A stretch of 64,000 bases of DNA from positions 248,001 to 312,000 of the forward strand of contig NZ_FXAF01000011.1 in assembly GCF_900177415.1 (NCBI RefSeq), read 5' to 3'. The notes beneath the pieces are model-generated. The model ran no database searches. It had not been told where the DNA came from and saw nothing but the letters and a program-made list of their open reading frames with translations. Positions 27,314 to 36,603 of the stretch are shown in pieces. The translations under genes were made by a program, and so were the position numbers. The stretch is from Xaviernesmea oryzae (GTDB taxonomy: Bacteria; Pseudomonadota; Alphaproteobacteria; Rhizobiales; Rhizobiaceae). Position 1 is the stretch's first letter; each line of letters starts with the position of its first letter.

Positions 27314-27611
27314 ATTTATTCTCTCCCGCTAAATAAGTATTTTAGAATATAATAATCGACAGGTGCTAATGGCCGATTAACGCTTCATCATAAATTGCAT
27401 TAGAAAATGGAAACGTAATTTAAGGCTGCGTACCCCCGAATGACAGAGATGGCAGGGGCAGGACGAGGGGCGCGAAATCGAGGGAACCAAGTTCTCTTCC
27501 CTCGAAGACGGGCCGGCGCAGTCAGCGCAGCTTCGCGGATCACGGCGGCGGTTCGCAAAAAACTCCTGGAACAACGTTGCGGCCTTCCACAGGGAACGCT
27601 AAATCCATCTC

Positions 27612-29285
27612 ATGACCCAGGACATCAGCCAGACCCTTCGCATTGCTGTCGCTCAGCTCAACCCGACCGTCGGCGATGTCGCCGGCAATCTGGCCCTCGC
27701 GCGCGAGGCGCGCCGGGATGCCGCGCGGGAGGAGGCCGACCTCGTTCTCTTCACGGAGCTTTTTCTCTCCGGCTATCCGCCCGAAGATCTCGTCCTGAAG
27801 CCGGCCTTTCTGGCTGCCTGCCTCAAGGCGGTGGAGCAGCTTGCCGCCGATACCGCCGATGGCGGGCCGGGCGTCATCGTCGGTTTTCCCCGCCAGGGCA
27901 AGGAGGGCCGGCACAACTCGGTTGCGGTCCTCGACGGCGGCAAGGTGATTGCCATCCGCGACAAGATCGACCTGCCGAACTATGGCGAGTTCGACGAGAA
28001 GCGCGTCTTCGTCGCGGGTGAGATGCCGGGGCCGGTCAATTTCCGCGGCGTGAGGATAGGCATTCCGATCTGCGAGGATATCTGGGGCGAACTCGGCGTC
28101 TGCGAGACGCTCTCCGAAAGCGGGGCCGAAATCCTGCTCGTGCCGAACGGCTCGCCCTATTACCGCGGCAAGGTCGATATCCGCCATCAGGTGGTGCTGA
28201 AACAGGTCATCGAGACCGGGCTGCCGATGATCTATGCCGCCCAGCTCGGCGGCCAGGACGAACTGGTCTTCGACGGCGCGAGCTTCGCCTTCAATGCGGA
28301 CAAGACGCTTGCCTTCCAGATGAGCCAGTTCGAGCCGGCGATCACGGTCACGGAATGGAAGAGGGCCGGCGACACGTGGCGCTGCACGCGCGGGCCGATG
28401 GCGCGCATTCCGGAGAAGGAGGAGGCGGACTACCGCGCCTGCCTGCTCGGCTTCCGCGACTACGTCAACAAGAACGGTTTCAAGTCGGTCGTGCTCGGCC
28501 TCTCCGGCGGCATCGACTCCGCGCTTTGCGCGGCGATCGCCGTCGACGCGCTCGGCGAGGAGCGGGTGCGCACCGTCATGCTGCCTTATCGTTACACGTC
28601 CGAGGATTCGCTGAAGGACGCGGCCGACTGTGCCAAAGCGCTTGGCTGCCGTTACGACATCGTGCCGATCGCCGAGCCCGTCGACGGTTTCTCGTCGGCG
28701 CTGTCGGAACTCTTCGAAGGGACGGACGAGGGCATTACCGAGGAGAACCTGCAGAGCCGCGCCCGCGGCACCATTCTCATGGCGATCTCCAACAAGTTCG
28801 GCTCGATGGTGGTGACGACCGGCAACAAGTCGGAAATGTCGGTGGGCTACGCAACCCTTTACGGCGACATGAACGGCGGCTTCAATCCGATCAAGGATCT
28901 CTACAAGATGCAGGTCTATGCGCTCTCCGCCTGGCGCAACCGGCACCTGCCGCCGACCGCGCTCGGGCCGACGGGCGAGGTGATCCCGAAGAACATCCTT
29001 TCCAAGGCACCGTCGGCGGAACTGAGGCCCAACCAGACGGATCAGGATTCCCTACCGCCCTATCCGGCGCTGGACGACATTCTCGAATGCCTCGTCGAGA
29101 TGGAAATGGGCACGGAGGAGATCGTCGCCCGAGGCCACGACGCCGCGACCGTGCACCGGATCGAGCACTTGCTCTATCTCGCCGAATACAAGCGGCGGCA
29201 ATCGGCGCCGGGCGTGAAGATCACCAAGAAGAATTTCGGCCGCGACCGGCGCTATCCGATCACCAACCGGTTCAGGGACCGGTAG
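27612..29285 (+). CDS. nadE: Glutamine-dependent NAD+ synthetase
   Basis: A 557-residue two-domain enzyme making NAD+ from deamido-NAD+ with glutamine as nitrogen donor. The N-terminal nitrilase-fold glutaminase has its triad: E49 in FTELFLSGY, K118 in DKIDLPNYGEF and C154 in PICEDIW. The C-terminal synthetase carries the ATP pyrophosphatase P-loop GLSGGIDS at residues 296-303 and the TTGNKSEMSVGY block. The C-terminal KRRQSAPGVKIT and FGRDRRYPI are characteristic. A ribosome site before the ATG at 27612 is weak, but no other start fits the conserved N-terminus. Confidence 0.96.
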   Translation: MTQDISQTLRIAVAQLNPTVGDVAGNLALAREARRDAAREEADLVLFTELFLSGYPPEDLVLKPAFLAACLKAVEQLAADTADGGPGVIVGFPRQGKEGRHNSVAVLDGGKVIAIRDKIDLPNYGEFDEKRVFVAGEMPGPVNFRGVRIGIPICEDIWGELGVCETLSESGAEILLVPNGSPYYRGKVDIRHQVVLKQVIETGLPMIYAAQLGGQDELVFDGASFAFNADKTLAFQMSQFEPAITVTEWKRAGDTWRCTRGPMARIPEKEEADYRACLLGFRDYVNKNGFKSVVLGLSGGIDSALCAAIAVDALGEERVRTVMLPYRYTSEDSLKDAADCAKALGCRYDIVPIAEPVDGFSSALSELFEGTDEGITEENLQSRARGTILMAISNKFGSMVVTTGNKSEMSVGYATLYGDMNGGFNPIKDLYKMQVYALSAWRNRHLPPTALGPTGEVIPKNILSKAPSAELRPNQTDQDSLPPYPALDDILECLVEMEMGTEEIVARGHDAATVHRIEHLLYLAEYKRRQSAPGVKITKKNFGRDRRYPITNRFRDR

Positions 29286-29296
29286 GGGAGCCGGCC

Positions 29297-30142
29297 ATGG
29301 CGCTGCGCAGCTCGGTCGAGGTCTTCGACATCCGCACCCGCCGGAACCGCGTGGTCTGGCAGACGAAAGAGCTGTTCGAGGCGCCGAACTGGTCGCCGGA
29401 CGGACGCTATCTGATGCTGAACAGCGAGGGATCGATCTACCGCCTGTCACCGGATGGCGACGGCGAGCCCGAACTGGTGGACACGGGCTTTGCCCGGCAA
29501 TGCAACAACGACCACGGCATCTCGCCGGACGGCGCCCTGATTGCCGTCTCGGATAAGGTGGAATTCGGCAAGTCGGCGATCTACGTTCTGCCGGCGGAAG
29601 GCGGCGTGCCGAGACTGGTGACGAAGAACCTGCCGTCCTACTGGCACGGCTGGTCGCCCGACGGGAAGGCATTCGCCTATTGCGGCATCCGGGACCAGGT
29701 CTTCGACATCTATACGATCGGTATCGAAGGCGGCGAGGAGACGCGGCTCACCTTCGGCGAAGGCCGCAATGACGGTCCGGACTATTCGCCGGATGGAAAG
29801 TGGATCTATTTCAACTCCAGCCGCACCGGCCTGATGCAGATCTGGCGCGTGCCGGCCGAGGGTGGTCCGGCCGAGCGGATCACAAACAGCAATTACGGCG
29901 ACTGGTTTCCGCATCCGTCACCAAGGGGTGACAAGATCGTCTTCGTCTCCTACGACACCGATGTCTTCGACCACCCGCGCGACCGGAATGTCAGGGTCCG
30001 GCTGATGGATATGGACGGCGGCAATGTCGAGACGCTGTTCGATCTTTTCGGCGGGCAGGGCACGATGAACTCGCCCAACTGGGGACCGAACGGCGACGAA
30101 TTCGCCTATGTGCGGTATTTCCCCGTCGCATCGGCGGCTTGA
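29297..30142 (+). CDS. TolB-like beta-propeller (PD40/WD40-like) protein
   Basis: A 281-residue protein built of about six repeats of the kind NWSPDGRYLML, GISPDGALIAV, GWSPDGKAFAY, DYSPDGKWIYF, HPSPRGDKIVF and NWGPNGDEFAY, which are TolB/PD40 propeller blades. There is no signal peptide, so it is probably cytoplasmic, unlike TolB itself. The ATG at 29297 follows GGGGAG and lies 11 bases after nadE, so the two are probably co-transcribed. Its function is not known; the link with NAD synthesis is positional only. Confidence 0.85.
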   Translation: MALRSSVEVFDIRTRRNRVVWQTKELFEAPNWSPDGRYLMLNSEGSIYRLSPDGDGEPELVDTGFARQCNNDHGISPDGALIAVSDKVEFGKSAIYVLPAEGGVPRLVTKNLPSYWHGWSPDGKAFAYCGIRDQVFDIYTIGIEGGEETRLTFGEGRNDGPDYSPDGKWIYFNSSRTGLMQIWRVPAEGGPAERITNSNYGDWFPHPSPRGDKIVFVSYDTDVFDHPRDRNVRVRLMDMDGGNVETLFDLFGGQGTMNSPNWGPNGDEFAYVRYFPVASAA

Positions 30143-30173
30143 ACGGCTGTGGTCTTCCGGGCATAAAGCTTTC

Positions 30174-30334
30174 GTCAGGTGCCCGCTTTTGCGGGAGAAT
30201 CGGGAATCCGGTGAGATGCCGGAACGTGCCCAACGCTGTGAGGCCGACGCTTGGCCGCGAGATCTACGCCACTGGAGTTTTCCGGGAAGGCAGCGGCGCA
30301 GGCGAATGAAGCCAAGTCAGAAGACCGGCCTGAC
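30174..30334 (+). promoter_or_regulatory. Cobalamin (B12) riboswitch upstream of bluB
   Basis: The leader holds the conserved elements of a cobalamin riboswitch in order: outer stem GTCAGG (30174-30179) pairing with CCTGAC (30329-30334), the B12-box core GCCACTGG near 30268-30275, GGGAAGGC just after, and GCCAAGTCAGAAGACC before the closing stem. It precedes bluB by about 90 bases. Adenosylcobalamin binding in such leaders lowers expression of cobalamin synthesis genes, and bluB is a known member of this regulon in alphaproteobacteria. Boundaries are judged from the outer stem. Confidence 0.92.
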
Positions 30335-30421
30335 GGGATAGACCGATCCGCGCGGACGGCGGCAGGTTTCGAAGCTCTCCTTGTGCCGCAGGCATGGGGT
30401 GCTGCATTGTTGGGGAAAACG

Positions 30422-31108
30422 ATGCGACCTGACCTTTTCGACCCCGGCCTCGTTACTGCCGGCGAATTTTCCGAAGCCGAGCGGGCGGCCGTCTACAGGG
30501 CGATCGGGACGCGCCGCGACGTGCGCGACCAGTTCCTGCCCGACCCGTTGCCGGACAACCTCGTGATGCGGCTGCTTGCCGCTGCCCATGCTGCGCCGTC
30601 GGTCGGCTTCATGCAGCCCTGGAACTTCGTCCTGATCCGCGATCCGGCGGTGCGGGAAGCGGCTTTCGCCGCCTTTTCGCGCGCCAATGAGGAGGCTGCG
30701 GACATGTTCCCCGAAGAACGGCGCGATCTCTATCGCAGCCTGAAGCTCGAAGGCATCTGCAAGGCTCCGCTCTCGATCTGCGTGACCTGCGATCCGGACA
30801 GGGCAGGGCCGGTCGTTCTGGGGCGTACGCACAATCCGCGCATGGATGTCTATTCGACCGTCTGCGCCGTGCAGAACCTCTGGCTTGCGGCGCGCGCCGA
30901 AGGCGTCGGCGTCGGCTGGGTGAGCATCTTCCGCGACAAGGACGTGCGCGCTCTGCTCGGCATTCCCGAGCGCATCGAGATCGTCGCCTGGCTCTGCCTG
31001 GGTTACGTCGACCGGCTTTATGCCGAGCCGGAACTGGCGGTCAGAGGCTGGCGCCAGCGCCTGCCGCTCGAAGAGCTGATCTTCATGGAGAAATGGGAGA
31101 GCCGCTGA
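30422..31108 (+). CDS. bluB: 5,6-dimethylbenzimidazole synthase BluB
   Basis: A 228-residue flavin-destructase of the nitroreductase fold that cleaves FMNH2 to make 5,6-dimethylbenzimidazole, the lower ligand of cobalamin. The FMN-contact block YRAIGTRRDVRDQFLPDPLP, the AHAAPSVGFMQPWNFV block (characteristic of BluB rather than other nitroreductases), TVCAVQNLWLAARAEGVGVG and the C-terminal W-rich segment are present. The ATG at 30422 follows TTGGGGAAAA. Regulation by the riboswitch directly upstream supports the assignment. It abuts the convergent DUF2865 gene. Confidence 0.95.
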   Translation: MRPDLFDPGLVTAGEFSEAERAAVYRAIGTRRDVRDQFLPDPLPDNLVMRLLAAAHAAPSVGFMQPWNFVLIRDPAVREAAFAAFSRANEEAADMFPEERRDLYRSLKLEGICKAPLSICVTCDPDRAGPVVLGRTHNPRMDVYSTVCAVQNLWLAARAEGVGVGWVSIFRDKDVRALLGIPERIEIVAWLCLGYVDRLYAEPELAVRGWRQRLPLEELIFMEKWESR

Positions 31109-31798
31109 TCACTGCTGCGGCTGCGGCCCGCTCGATTTCGGATGGGCGAGATCGATGTTTTCCTCGGGCAGGAATTGCGGGCCGACCATCCGCACCTTCC
31201 TGTTCGGATCATAGGGACGCTCCGGACCGGGCAGGTTCGGCTGCACGGCCGCTGCCTGCGGCTGTTCCGGCGGCGTGGTGCGCAGATTGGTGATGCCGGA
31301 ATAGGGTTCTTCCTTCGGCAGTTCGATACCCTGCACCTTCATCCGCTCCTTCTGGTCCTCTTCCACGTCGGACGGGATGCAGCTGTTCGAGTGGATCGCC
31401 GCCAGGATGGCGGTGCGTTCGTCGGAGGACTGCACCAGTTGCCGCGCATTGTTTCGCTCGTCCGTTATGGCGTCGCGGTTCGCTTCCGCCTGCTGGAGCT
31501 GATCGCGGATTTCCTGGCAGATCTCGCTGTCCGCATCGCCGAGGGTGATGACGCTCCCGGTGCCGCAGCCGGCGCTGCGCATCTCGATGCGCAACTGCCG
31601 GATGACGCTGTTCTGGCGGCTGAGCTGCTGCGCGTAACGCCGCATTTCGGCGGTGTTGCCGATCACCTGGCGGGTGTTGTTGAGCTGCCGGTAAAGCGCC
31701 GCGCAGGCCGCGATGTCCCGCGCAGAGGCCGCTGCGGGAACGAGCAGGAGCGGGGCGATCAAGAGGCCGCGAAGGCGCATGGGCATTGTGTCCGGCAT
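31109..31798 (-). CDS. Exported DUF2865-like protein
   Basis: A 229-residue protein with a signal peptide (cleaved near AASARD). The mature part is rich in cysteine and charged helices, with ACAALYRQLNN, SVIRQLRIEMRSAGCGTG and EICQEIRDQLQQAEANRDAI; these resemble the DUF2865 family of rhizobial exported proteins, an assignment made from memory. The C-terminus is proline-rich. Starts at 31798, 31786 and 31780 are all possible; the first follows GGAGAGA closely. It lies 122 bases downstream of maeB on the same strand and abuts bluB. The function is unknown. Confidence 0.7.
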   Translation of the reverse strand: MPDTMPMRLRGLLIAPLLLVPAAASARDIAACAALYRQLNNTRQVIGNTAEMRRYAQQLSRQNSVIRQLRIEMRSAGCGTGSVITLGDADSEICQEIRDQLQQAEANRDAITDERNNARQLVQSSDERTAILAAIHSNSCIPSDVEEDQKERMKVQGIELPKEEPYSGITNLRTTPPEQPQAAAVQPNLPGPERPYDPNRKVRMVGPQFLPEENIDLAHPKSSGPQPQQ

Positions 31799-31920
31799 TC
31801 TCTCCAATCGGCGGGAGACCCGATCATGGAGCACGCCGGTTGACAATATCATAAGGCGCGCCTGGCGACCCGTCGAAACTCCAGCAGGAGAGCCCTGCCG
31901 CCTTGCCCCGGAACATCGAT

Positions 31921-34248
31921 CTACGGCTGCACGTCGAGATTGGGCTGCGATGCCTCCGCCACCGCAAGCGCCGCCATGTTGACGACACCGCGCGACGTGA
32001 CCGACGGCGAAAGGATATGCGCCGGCATTGCCGCGCCGAGCAGGATCGGTCCCACATGCAGCGCGTCGGTCATGTTGCGGACGATGCCGAGCGAGATATT
32101 GGCGGCATCGAGGTTCGGGAAGACGAGGAGATTGGCCTCGCCGGTGAGCGAGCTGTTCGGCATGGCGCGCTTGCGCAACACTTCCGAAAGAGCCGAGCCG
32201 CCCTGCATTTCGCCGTCCACCTCCAGGTCCGGCGCCCGTTCGCGCACCAGCTTGAGCGCAGAGCGCATCTTCTGGGCGCTTTCCGAATCCCGCGAGCCGA
32301 AATTCGAATGGCAGATCAGCGCCGCTTTCGGAACGATGCCGAACCGGCGGATTTCCTCCGCTGCGAGAACGGTGATCTCCGCGATCTCCTGCGCGCTCGG
32401 ATTGTAGTTGACGAACGTGTCGGTGAAGAAGATCGTGCCGCGCTGCGAGATGATCAGGCTGAGGGTGGAGAAGGCGCAGACGCCCGCGCGCCTGCCGATG
32501 ATCTGCTCCACGTCGCTCAGATGCTTGTCGTAGCGGCCCTCGACGCCGCAGATCAGCGCATCCGCTTCGCCGCGCTTGACCGAGAGCGCGCCGATGACCG
32601 TGTTGTTGGTGCGCACGATGGTGCGCGCCGCTTCCGGGTTGACGCCTTCGCGGCCGACCAGCGCGAAATAGTCGTCCACATAGTCGCGGTAACGCGGGTC
32701 GTCTTCCGGATTGACCACGGCGAAATCGACATTCGGACGGATGCGGATGCCGAAGCGTTTCAGGCGCGCTTCGATGACCGAGGGACGGCCGATCAGGATC
32801 GGGGTGGCGGTCTTCTCTTCGAGCAGAACCTGGGCTGCGCGCAGCACCCGTTCGTCTTCGCCTTCCGCAAAGATGACGCGGTTCTTCTCGGCGCTCTTGG
32901 CGGCGTTGAAGATCGGCTTCATGACGAAGCCGGAACGCCAGACGAAGCGGCTCAGCTGATCGAGATAGGCGTCGAAATCGTGGATCGGCCGGGAAGCGAC
33001 GCCGGTCTCGGCGGCAGCCTTGGCGACGGCGGGGGCGATGCGCAGGATGAGACGGGGGTCGAACGGCGAGGGGATGAGATAGTCCGGTCCGAAGACCGGC
33101 GTGTCGCCCGAATAGGCGCGCGCGGCGACGTCCGAGACTTCTTCGCGGGCGAGCGCCGCGATCGCCTTCACGGCCGCCATCTTCATGTCCTCGTTGATCG
33201 TCCGGGCGCCGCAATCGAGCGCGCCGCGGAAGATGTAAGGGAAGCACAGCACGTTGTTGACCTGGTTCGGGAAATCCGAGCGGCCGGTGCAGATCATCGC
33301 GTCGGGTCGGGCGGCTCGGGCAAGCTCGGGCATGATTTCGGGCGTCGGGTTGGCGAGCGCCATGATCAGCGGCTTTTCCGCCATCTGGGCGAGCAGCTCG
33401 GGCTTCAGGACGCCGGCGGCGGACAGACCGAGGAAGACGTCGGCGCCGCCGATGCTGTCGGCAAGCACCCGCTTGTCGCTCTTCTGGGCGTAGATGGCCT
33501 TCCATTCGTCCATGAGTTCGGTGCGGCCCTCATAGACGAGACCCTCGATGTCGTGGACCCAGATATTCTCCTGTCTAGCGCCGAGCGAGACGAGGAGATG
33601 CAGGCAGGCGAGCGCCGCCGCACCCGCACCCGACGTGACGATCTTCACGTCGGCGATGTTCTTGCCGGCAAGCTCCAGCCCGTTCAGGATCGCCGCGGCG
33701 ACGATGATCGCGGTGCCGTGCTGATCGTCGTGGAAGACCGGGATGTTCATTTTCTCGCGCAGCCGGCGTTCGACCTCGAAACATTCCGGCGCCTTGATGT
33801 CCTCCAGGTTGATGCCGCCGAAGGTCGGTTCGAGCGCCGAGACGGTCGAGACCATCGTATCGATGCTGTTGGCGTCGATCTCGATGTCGAAGACGTCGAT
33901 GCCGGCGAATTTCTTGAAGAGGACGGCCTTGCCTTCCATGACGGGCTTGGAAGCCAGCGGACCGATATTGCCGAGGCCGAGGACGGCGGTGCCGTTGGAG
34001 ATGACGGCAACGAGATTGGCCCGCCCGGTGAAATCGGCAGCAGTATCCGGATTGTCGCGGATCGCCAGACAGGGGGCTGCGACGCCCGGCGAATAGGCGA
34101 GCGCCAGGTCGCGCTGGTTGCCGAGCGGCTTGGTGGCCTGGATTTCGAGCTTGCCCGGACGCGGATAGCGATGGAAGAACAGCGCCTGTTCGTCGAGATC
34201 GCCGCTCACCGGCACGGCGGACGATTTCGGTTTTTCCTGGGCGTTCAT
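31921..34248 (-). CDS. maeB: NADP-dependent malic enzyme (MaeB type)
   Basis: A 775-residue enzyme decarboxylating malate to pyruvate with NADP+. The N-terminal malic domain (LALAYSPGVAAPC, VFHDDQHGTAI with the metal ligands) is followed by an NAD(P)-binding domain (GAGAAALACLHLL). The C-terminal about 330 residues are a phosphotransacetylase-like domain (FAEGEDERVLRAAQVLLEE, FSTLSLIISQRG) that is regulatory, not catalytic, in MaeB proteins. This fused architecture distinguishes it from short malic enzymes. The ATG at 34248 follows a near-perfect AGGAGG. Rhizobia need malic enzyme for growth on C4-dicarboxylates; whether this copy is NADP- or NAD-linked (Tme or Dme) is not certain from sequence. 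Confidence 0.93.
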   Translation of the reverse strand: MNAQEKPKSSAVPVSGDLDEQALFFHRYPRPGKLEIQATKPLGNQRDLALAYSPGVAAPCLAIRDNPDTAADFTGRANLVAVISNGTAVLGLGNIGPLASKPVMEGKAVLFKKFAGIDVFDIEIDANSIDTMVSTVSALEPTFGGINLEDIKAPECFEVERRLREKMNIPVFHDDQHGTAIIVAAAILNGLELAGKNIADVKIVTSGAGAAALACLHLLVSLGARQENIWVHDIEGLVYEGRTELMDEWKAIYAQKSDKRVLADSIGGADVFLGLSAAGVLKPELLAQMAEKPLIMALANPTPEIMPELARAARPDAMICTGRSDFPNQVNNVLCFPYIFRGALDCGARTINEDMKMAAVKAIAALAREEVSDVAARAYSGDTPVFGPDYLIPSPFDPRLILRIAPAVAKAAAETGVASRPIHDFDAYLDQLSRFVWRSGFVMKPIFNAAKSAEKNRVIFAEGEDERVLRAAQVLLEEKTATPILIGRPSVIEARLKRFGIRIRPNVDFAVVNPEDDPRYRDYVDDYFALVGREGVNPEAARTIVRTNNTVIGALSVKRGEADALICGVEGRYDKHLSDVEQIIGRRAGVCAFSTLSLIISQRGTIFFTDTFVNYNPSAQEIAEITVLAAEEIRRFGIVPKAALICHSNFGSRDSESAQKMRSALKLVRERAPDLEVDGEMQGGSALSEVLRKRAMPNSSLTGEANLLVFPNLDAANISLGIVRNMTDALHVGPILLGAAMPAHILSPSVTSRGVVNMAALAVAEASQPNLDVQP

Positions 34249-34466
34249 GGTCCCTCCTGGCACTTCTTTTCTGTCTTGCTGGGTCGAAAGGCGAGCGTCC
34301 CTCATTACATCAATCGACCGGATGCGACAGCAGCTAATTTGCGGTCGTGGCGGAAATTGGGGCATGGCGAATGGTCGCGGCGGCGGCTTTTGCCGGAGCC
34401 TGTCATCATCCTGAAACACGAGTCTGGTTTTGGAAACCGCAGAAGCGGCAGCGAAAGGACGACTTC

Positions 34467-35282
34467 GTGACCGGTCAAGTGGAAACAAGGCATTTCAGGA
34501 CGCTCTTCATTTCGGACGTGCATCTGGGCTCCAAAGCCGCCCGAACCGACTTCCTTCTGGACTTCCTGCGCTATCACGAAGCCGAAACCATGTTCCTGGT
34601 CGGCGATATCGTCGACGGCTGGCGCCTGAAGCGCAACTGGTACTGGCCGCAGGGCTGCAACGACGTCGTCCAGAAGCTCCTGCGCAAGGCGCGCAAGGGC
34701 ACCCGGATCGTTTATATTCCCGGCAATCACGACGAATTCCTGCGTTCCTTCCCGGGCACGCATTTCGGTGGCATCGAAGTGGCCGAACGCGCCATTTACG
34801 AAATGGCCGACGGCAAGAAATACCTGATCCTGCACGGCGACGAGTTCGACGTTGTGGTGCGCAACGCCCGTCTGCTCGCCTATCTCGGGGATTGGGCTTA
34901 CGATGCCGCGATCGTCATCAATGTCGGCCTTGCCGCCATCCGCCGGCGCCTCGGCATGCCCTATTGGTCCTTCTCCGCCTGGGCGAAGCTGCAGGTCAAG
35001 CATGCGGTCAACTTCATCGGCGAGTTCCAGCGCGTCGTCGCCGAAGAGGCTCGCCGCAACGACGTCGACGGCGTGATCTGCGGCCATATCCACCACGCCG
35101 TGATGGAGGACATGGACGGCATCCACTACGTCAACACGGGCGACTGGGTGGAAAGCTGCACGGCGATCGCAGAACACCATGACGGGACGCTCGAGATGAT
35201 CTCCTGGCAGCGGATAAACGCCACCGCGGAGATCAAGGCACTGCCGAAGCCGCAGAACGTCGAGGATATGCAGGCCGCCTGA
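34467..35282 (+). CDS. LpxH-like metallophosphoesterase
   Basis: A 271-residue calcineurin-type phosphoesterase resembling UDP-2,3-diacylglucosamine diphosphatase. The metal-site motifs are in order: SDVHLGS, GDIVDGWRL, IPGNHDEF, LHGDEFD and GHIHH. The segment between them is longer and more basic than in E. coli LpxH. Many alphaproteobacteria use LpxI for the lipid A step, so this protein may act on a different lipid or nucleotide; that is an inference. The GTG at 34467 follows AAAGGA; the open frame reaches back to 34347 but without a ribosome site. Confidence 0.85.
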   Translation: MTGQVETRHFRTLFISDVHLGSKAARTDFLLDFLRYHEAETMFLVGDIVDGWRLKRNWYWPQGCNDVVQKLLRKARKGTRIVYIPGNHDEFLRSFPGTHFGGIEVAERAIYEMADGKKYLILHGDEFDVVVRNARLLAYLGDWAYDAAIVINVGLAAIRRRLGMPYWSFSAWAKLQVKHAVNFIGEFQRVVAEEARRNDVDGVICGHIHHAVMEDMDGIHYVNTGDWVESCTAIAEHHDGTLEMISWQRINATAEIKALPKPQNVEDMQAA

Positions 35283-35397
35283 CAAGCGGCTGTGCAGGTT
35301 CGGCGGTCACCCTGCTCGAAGGCTATTTCTTGCCATAGGCAGGGCCCGGCTCCTGTGTTAGGTAAGCTGAAAGTTCCAGCAGCCTACCCGTGAAATC

Positions 35398-36603
35398 GTG
35401 ATTCCTCCACATGCGGCGCCTTCCGCGCCCCGGTTCTTTCAATTGCGCTGCGCGCTCGCTTATGGCGCGCCGTTGGGGGTGAACGGCGTCATCCTGCCTT
35501 ATCTGCCGATCTGGCTGGAGGGGCTTGCCCTGACCGAAGTCGAGATCGGCATCGTCCTGGCGATGCAGCTTCTTCTCCGGCTTCTGGCGGCGCCGGTCTC
35601 CGGTTATGTCGCCGACCGCCTGCCGGAGCGGACGATGGTGCTCGCCTGGTCCGGCGGCCTGACGCTGCTGACGGCGCTGGTGATGTTCTTCACCCACGGT
35701 TTCTGGCCGGCGCTGCTGATCGTCAGCATCCAGGCGGCGGTTTTCGCGCCCTATGCCCCGATCGTCGAATCAATTGCCGTGACGGGCGTCCGGCGCTGGG
35801 GCTTCCAGTACGGTTCCATGCGCGTCTGGGGTTCCATCGCCTTCATGGGGTTCGCTCTGCTGGCGGGCGAGTTGCGAGGTATCTGGGGCATCAATACCAT
35901 TCCCGGAATGATGGCGGCCGGTTTCCTTCTGACGATCGCCGCCGCCTTCGTTACGCCGCGGCTGGGGCGGGCGCCGGTGGGACCGTCGGCCGACAAGGCG
36001 CTCAGCCCGAGCTCCCTCAAGCGGTTCGACCTGCATGTGCTGATGATCGGCGCTTCGCTGGCCCAGGCGGCGCACGGCATGTTCTACACCTTCGGCACGA
36101 TCCATTGGCAGCAGGTCGGCTTTTCGAGCGGCTCGATCGGCGTATTGTGGAGTGCGGCGATCGTCGCGGAAGTCACCGTCTTCTTCGCGGCCGGCTGGCT
36201 GGCGCGAAAGGTGCCCGCCTGGACGCTGATGCGCATCGGCTGCGCGGTTGCGATGGTCCGCTGGACGCTGTTTCCGATGCCGCTCGGCTTCTGGGGTTAT
36301 CTGGTGCTGCAGTTCACCCACGCCTTCACCTTCGCCTTCGTGCATATCGGGTTGCAGCACCGGCTGGTCGAGTCGGTGAACGAGGAGCAGGAATCCTCCA
36401 TGCAGGGCGCCTACGTCTTCTATAACGGCGTGTTCCTGGCGCTTTCGACCGTACTCTCCGGCTTCCTTTACCGACAGTTCGGGCCGGAAAGCTATGTCGT
36501 CATGTCTGGCCTGTCCCTGCTGGCGCTGGCGATCATCGCGCTTGCGGCCAGGCTTCAGCCCCAGAGGCCGGGCGCCGGCGGATGGACGAGCGAACCTTCG
36601 TAA
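35398..36603 (+). CDS. MFS permease of the HcaT/LacY-like group
   Basis: A 401-residue membrane protein with about 12 hydrophobic segments. GVNGVILPYLPIWLEGLALT, RLLAAPVSGYVADRLPER (loop 2-3 motif) and RWGFQYGSMRVWGSIAFMGF match the phenylpropionate-permease-like (HcaT) branch of the MFS; the substrate cannot be inferred. The start is taken as GTG at 35398, with a weak ribosome site. Its 3' end overlaps the convergent dipeptide epimerase gene by 49 bases. Confidence 0.85.
   Translation: MIPPHAAPSAPRFFQLRCALAYGAPLGVNGVILPYLPIWLEGLALTEVEIGIVLAMQLLLRLLAAPVSGYVADRLPERTMVLAWSGGLTLLTALVMFFTHGFWPALLIVSIQAAVFAPYAPIVESIAVTGVRRWGFQYGSMRVWGSIAFMGFALLAGELRGIWGINTIPGMMAAGFLLTIAAAFVTPRLGRAPVGPSADKALSPSSLKRFDLHVLMIGASLAQAAHGMFYTFGTIHWQQVGFSSGSIGVLWSAAIVAEVTVFFAAGWLARKVPAWTLMRIGCAVAMVRWTLFPMPLGFWGYLVLQFTHAFTFAFVHIGLQHRLVESVNEEQESSMQGAYVFYNGVFLALSTVLSGFLYRQFGPESYVVMSGLSLLALAIIALAARLQPQRPGAGGWTSEPS

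Noticed and set aside
28355..29296. N-terminal extension of the TolB-like protein
   Set aside because: It lies inside nadE in another frame; GGGGAG before the ATG at 29297 fixes the start.
31903..34470. 855-codon plus-strand frame antisense to maeB
   Set aside because: Malic enzyme motifs lie on the minus strand with a near-perfect ribosome site; the opposite frame is a shadow.
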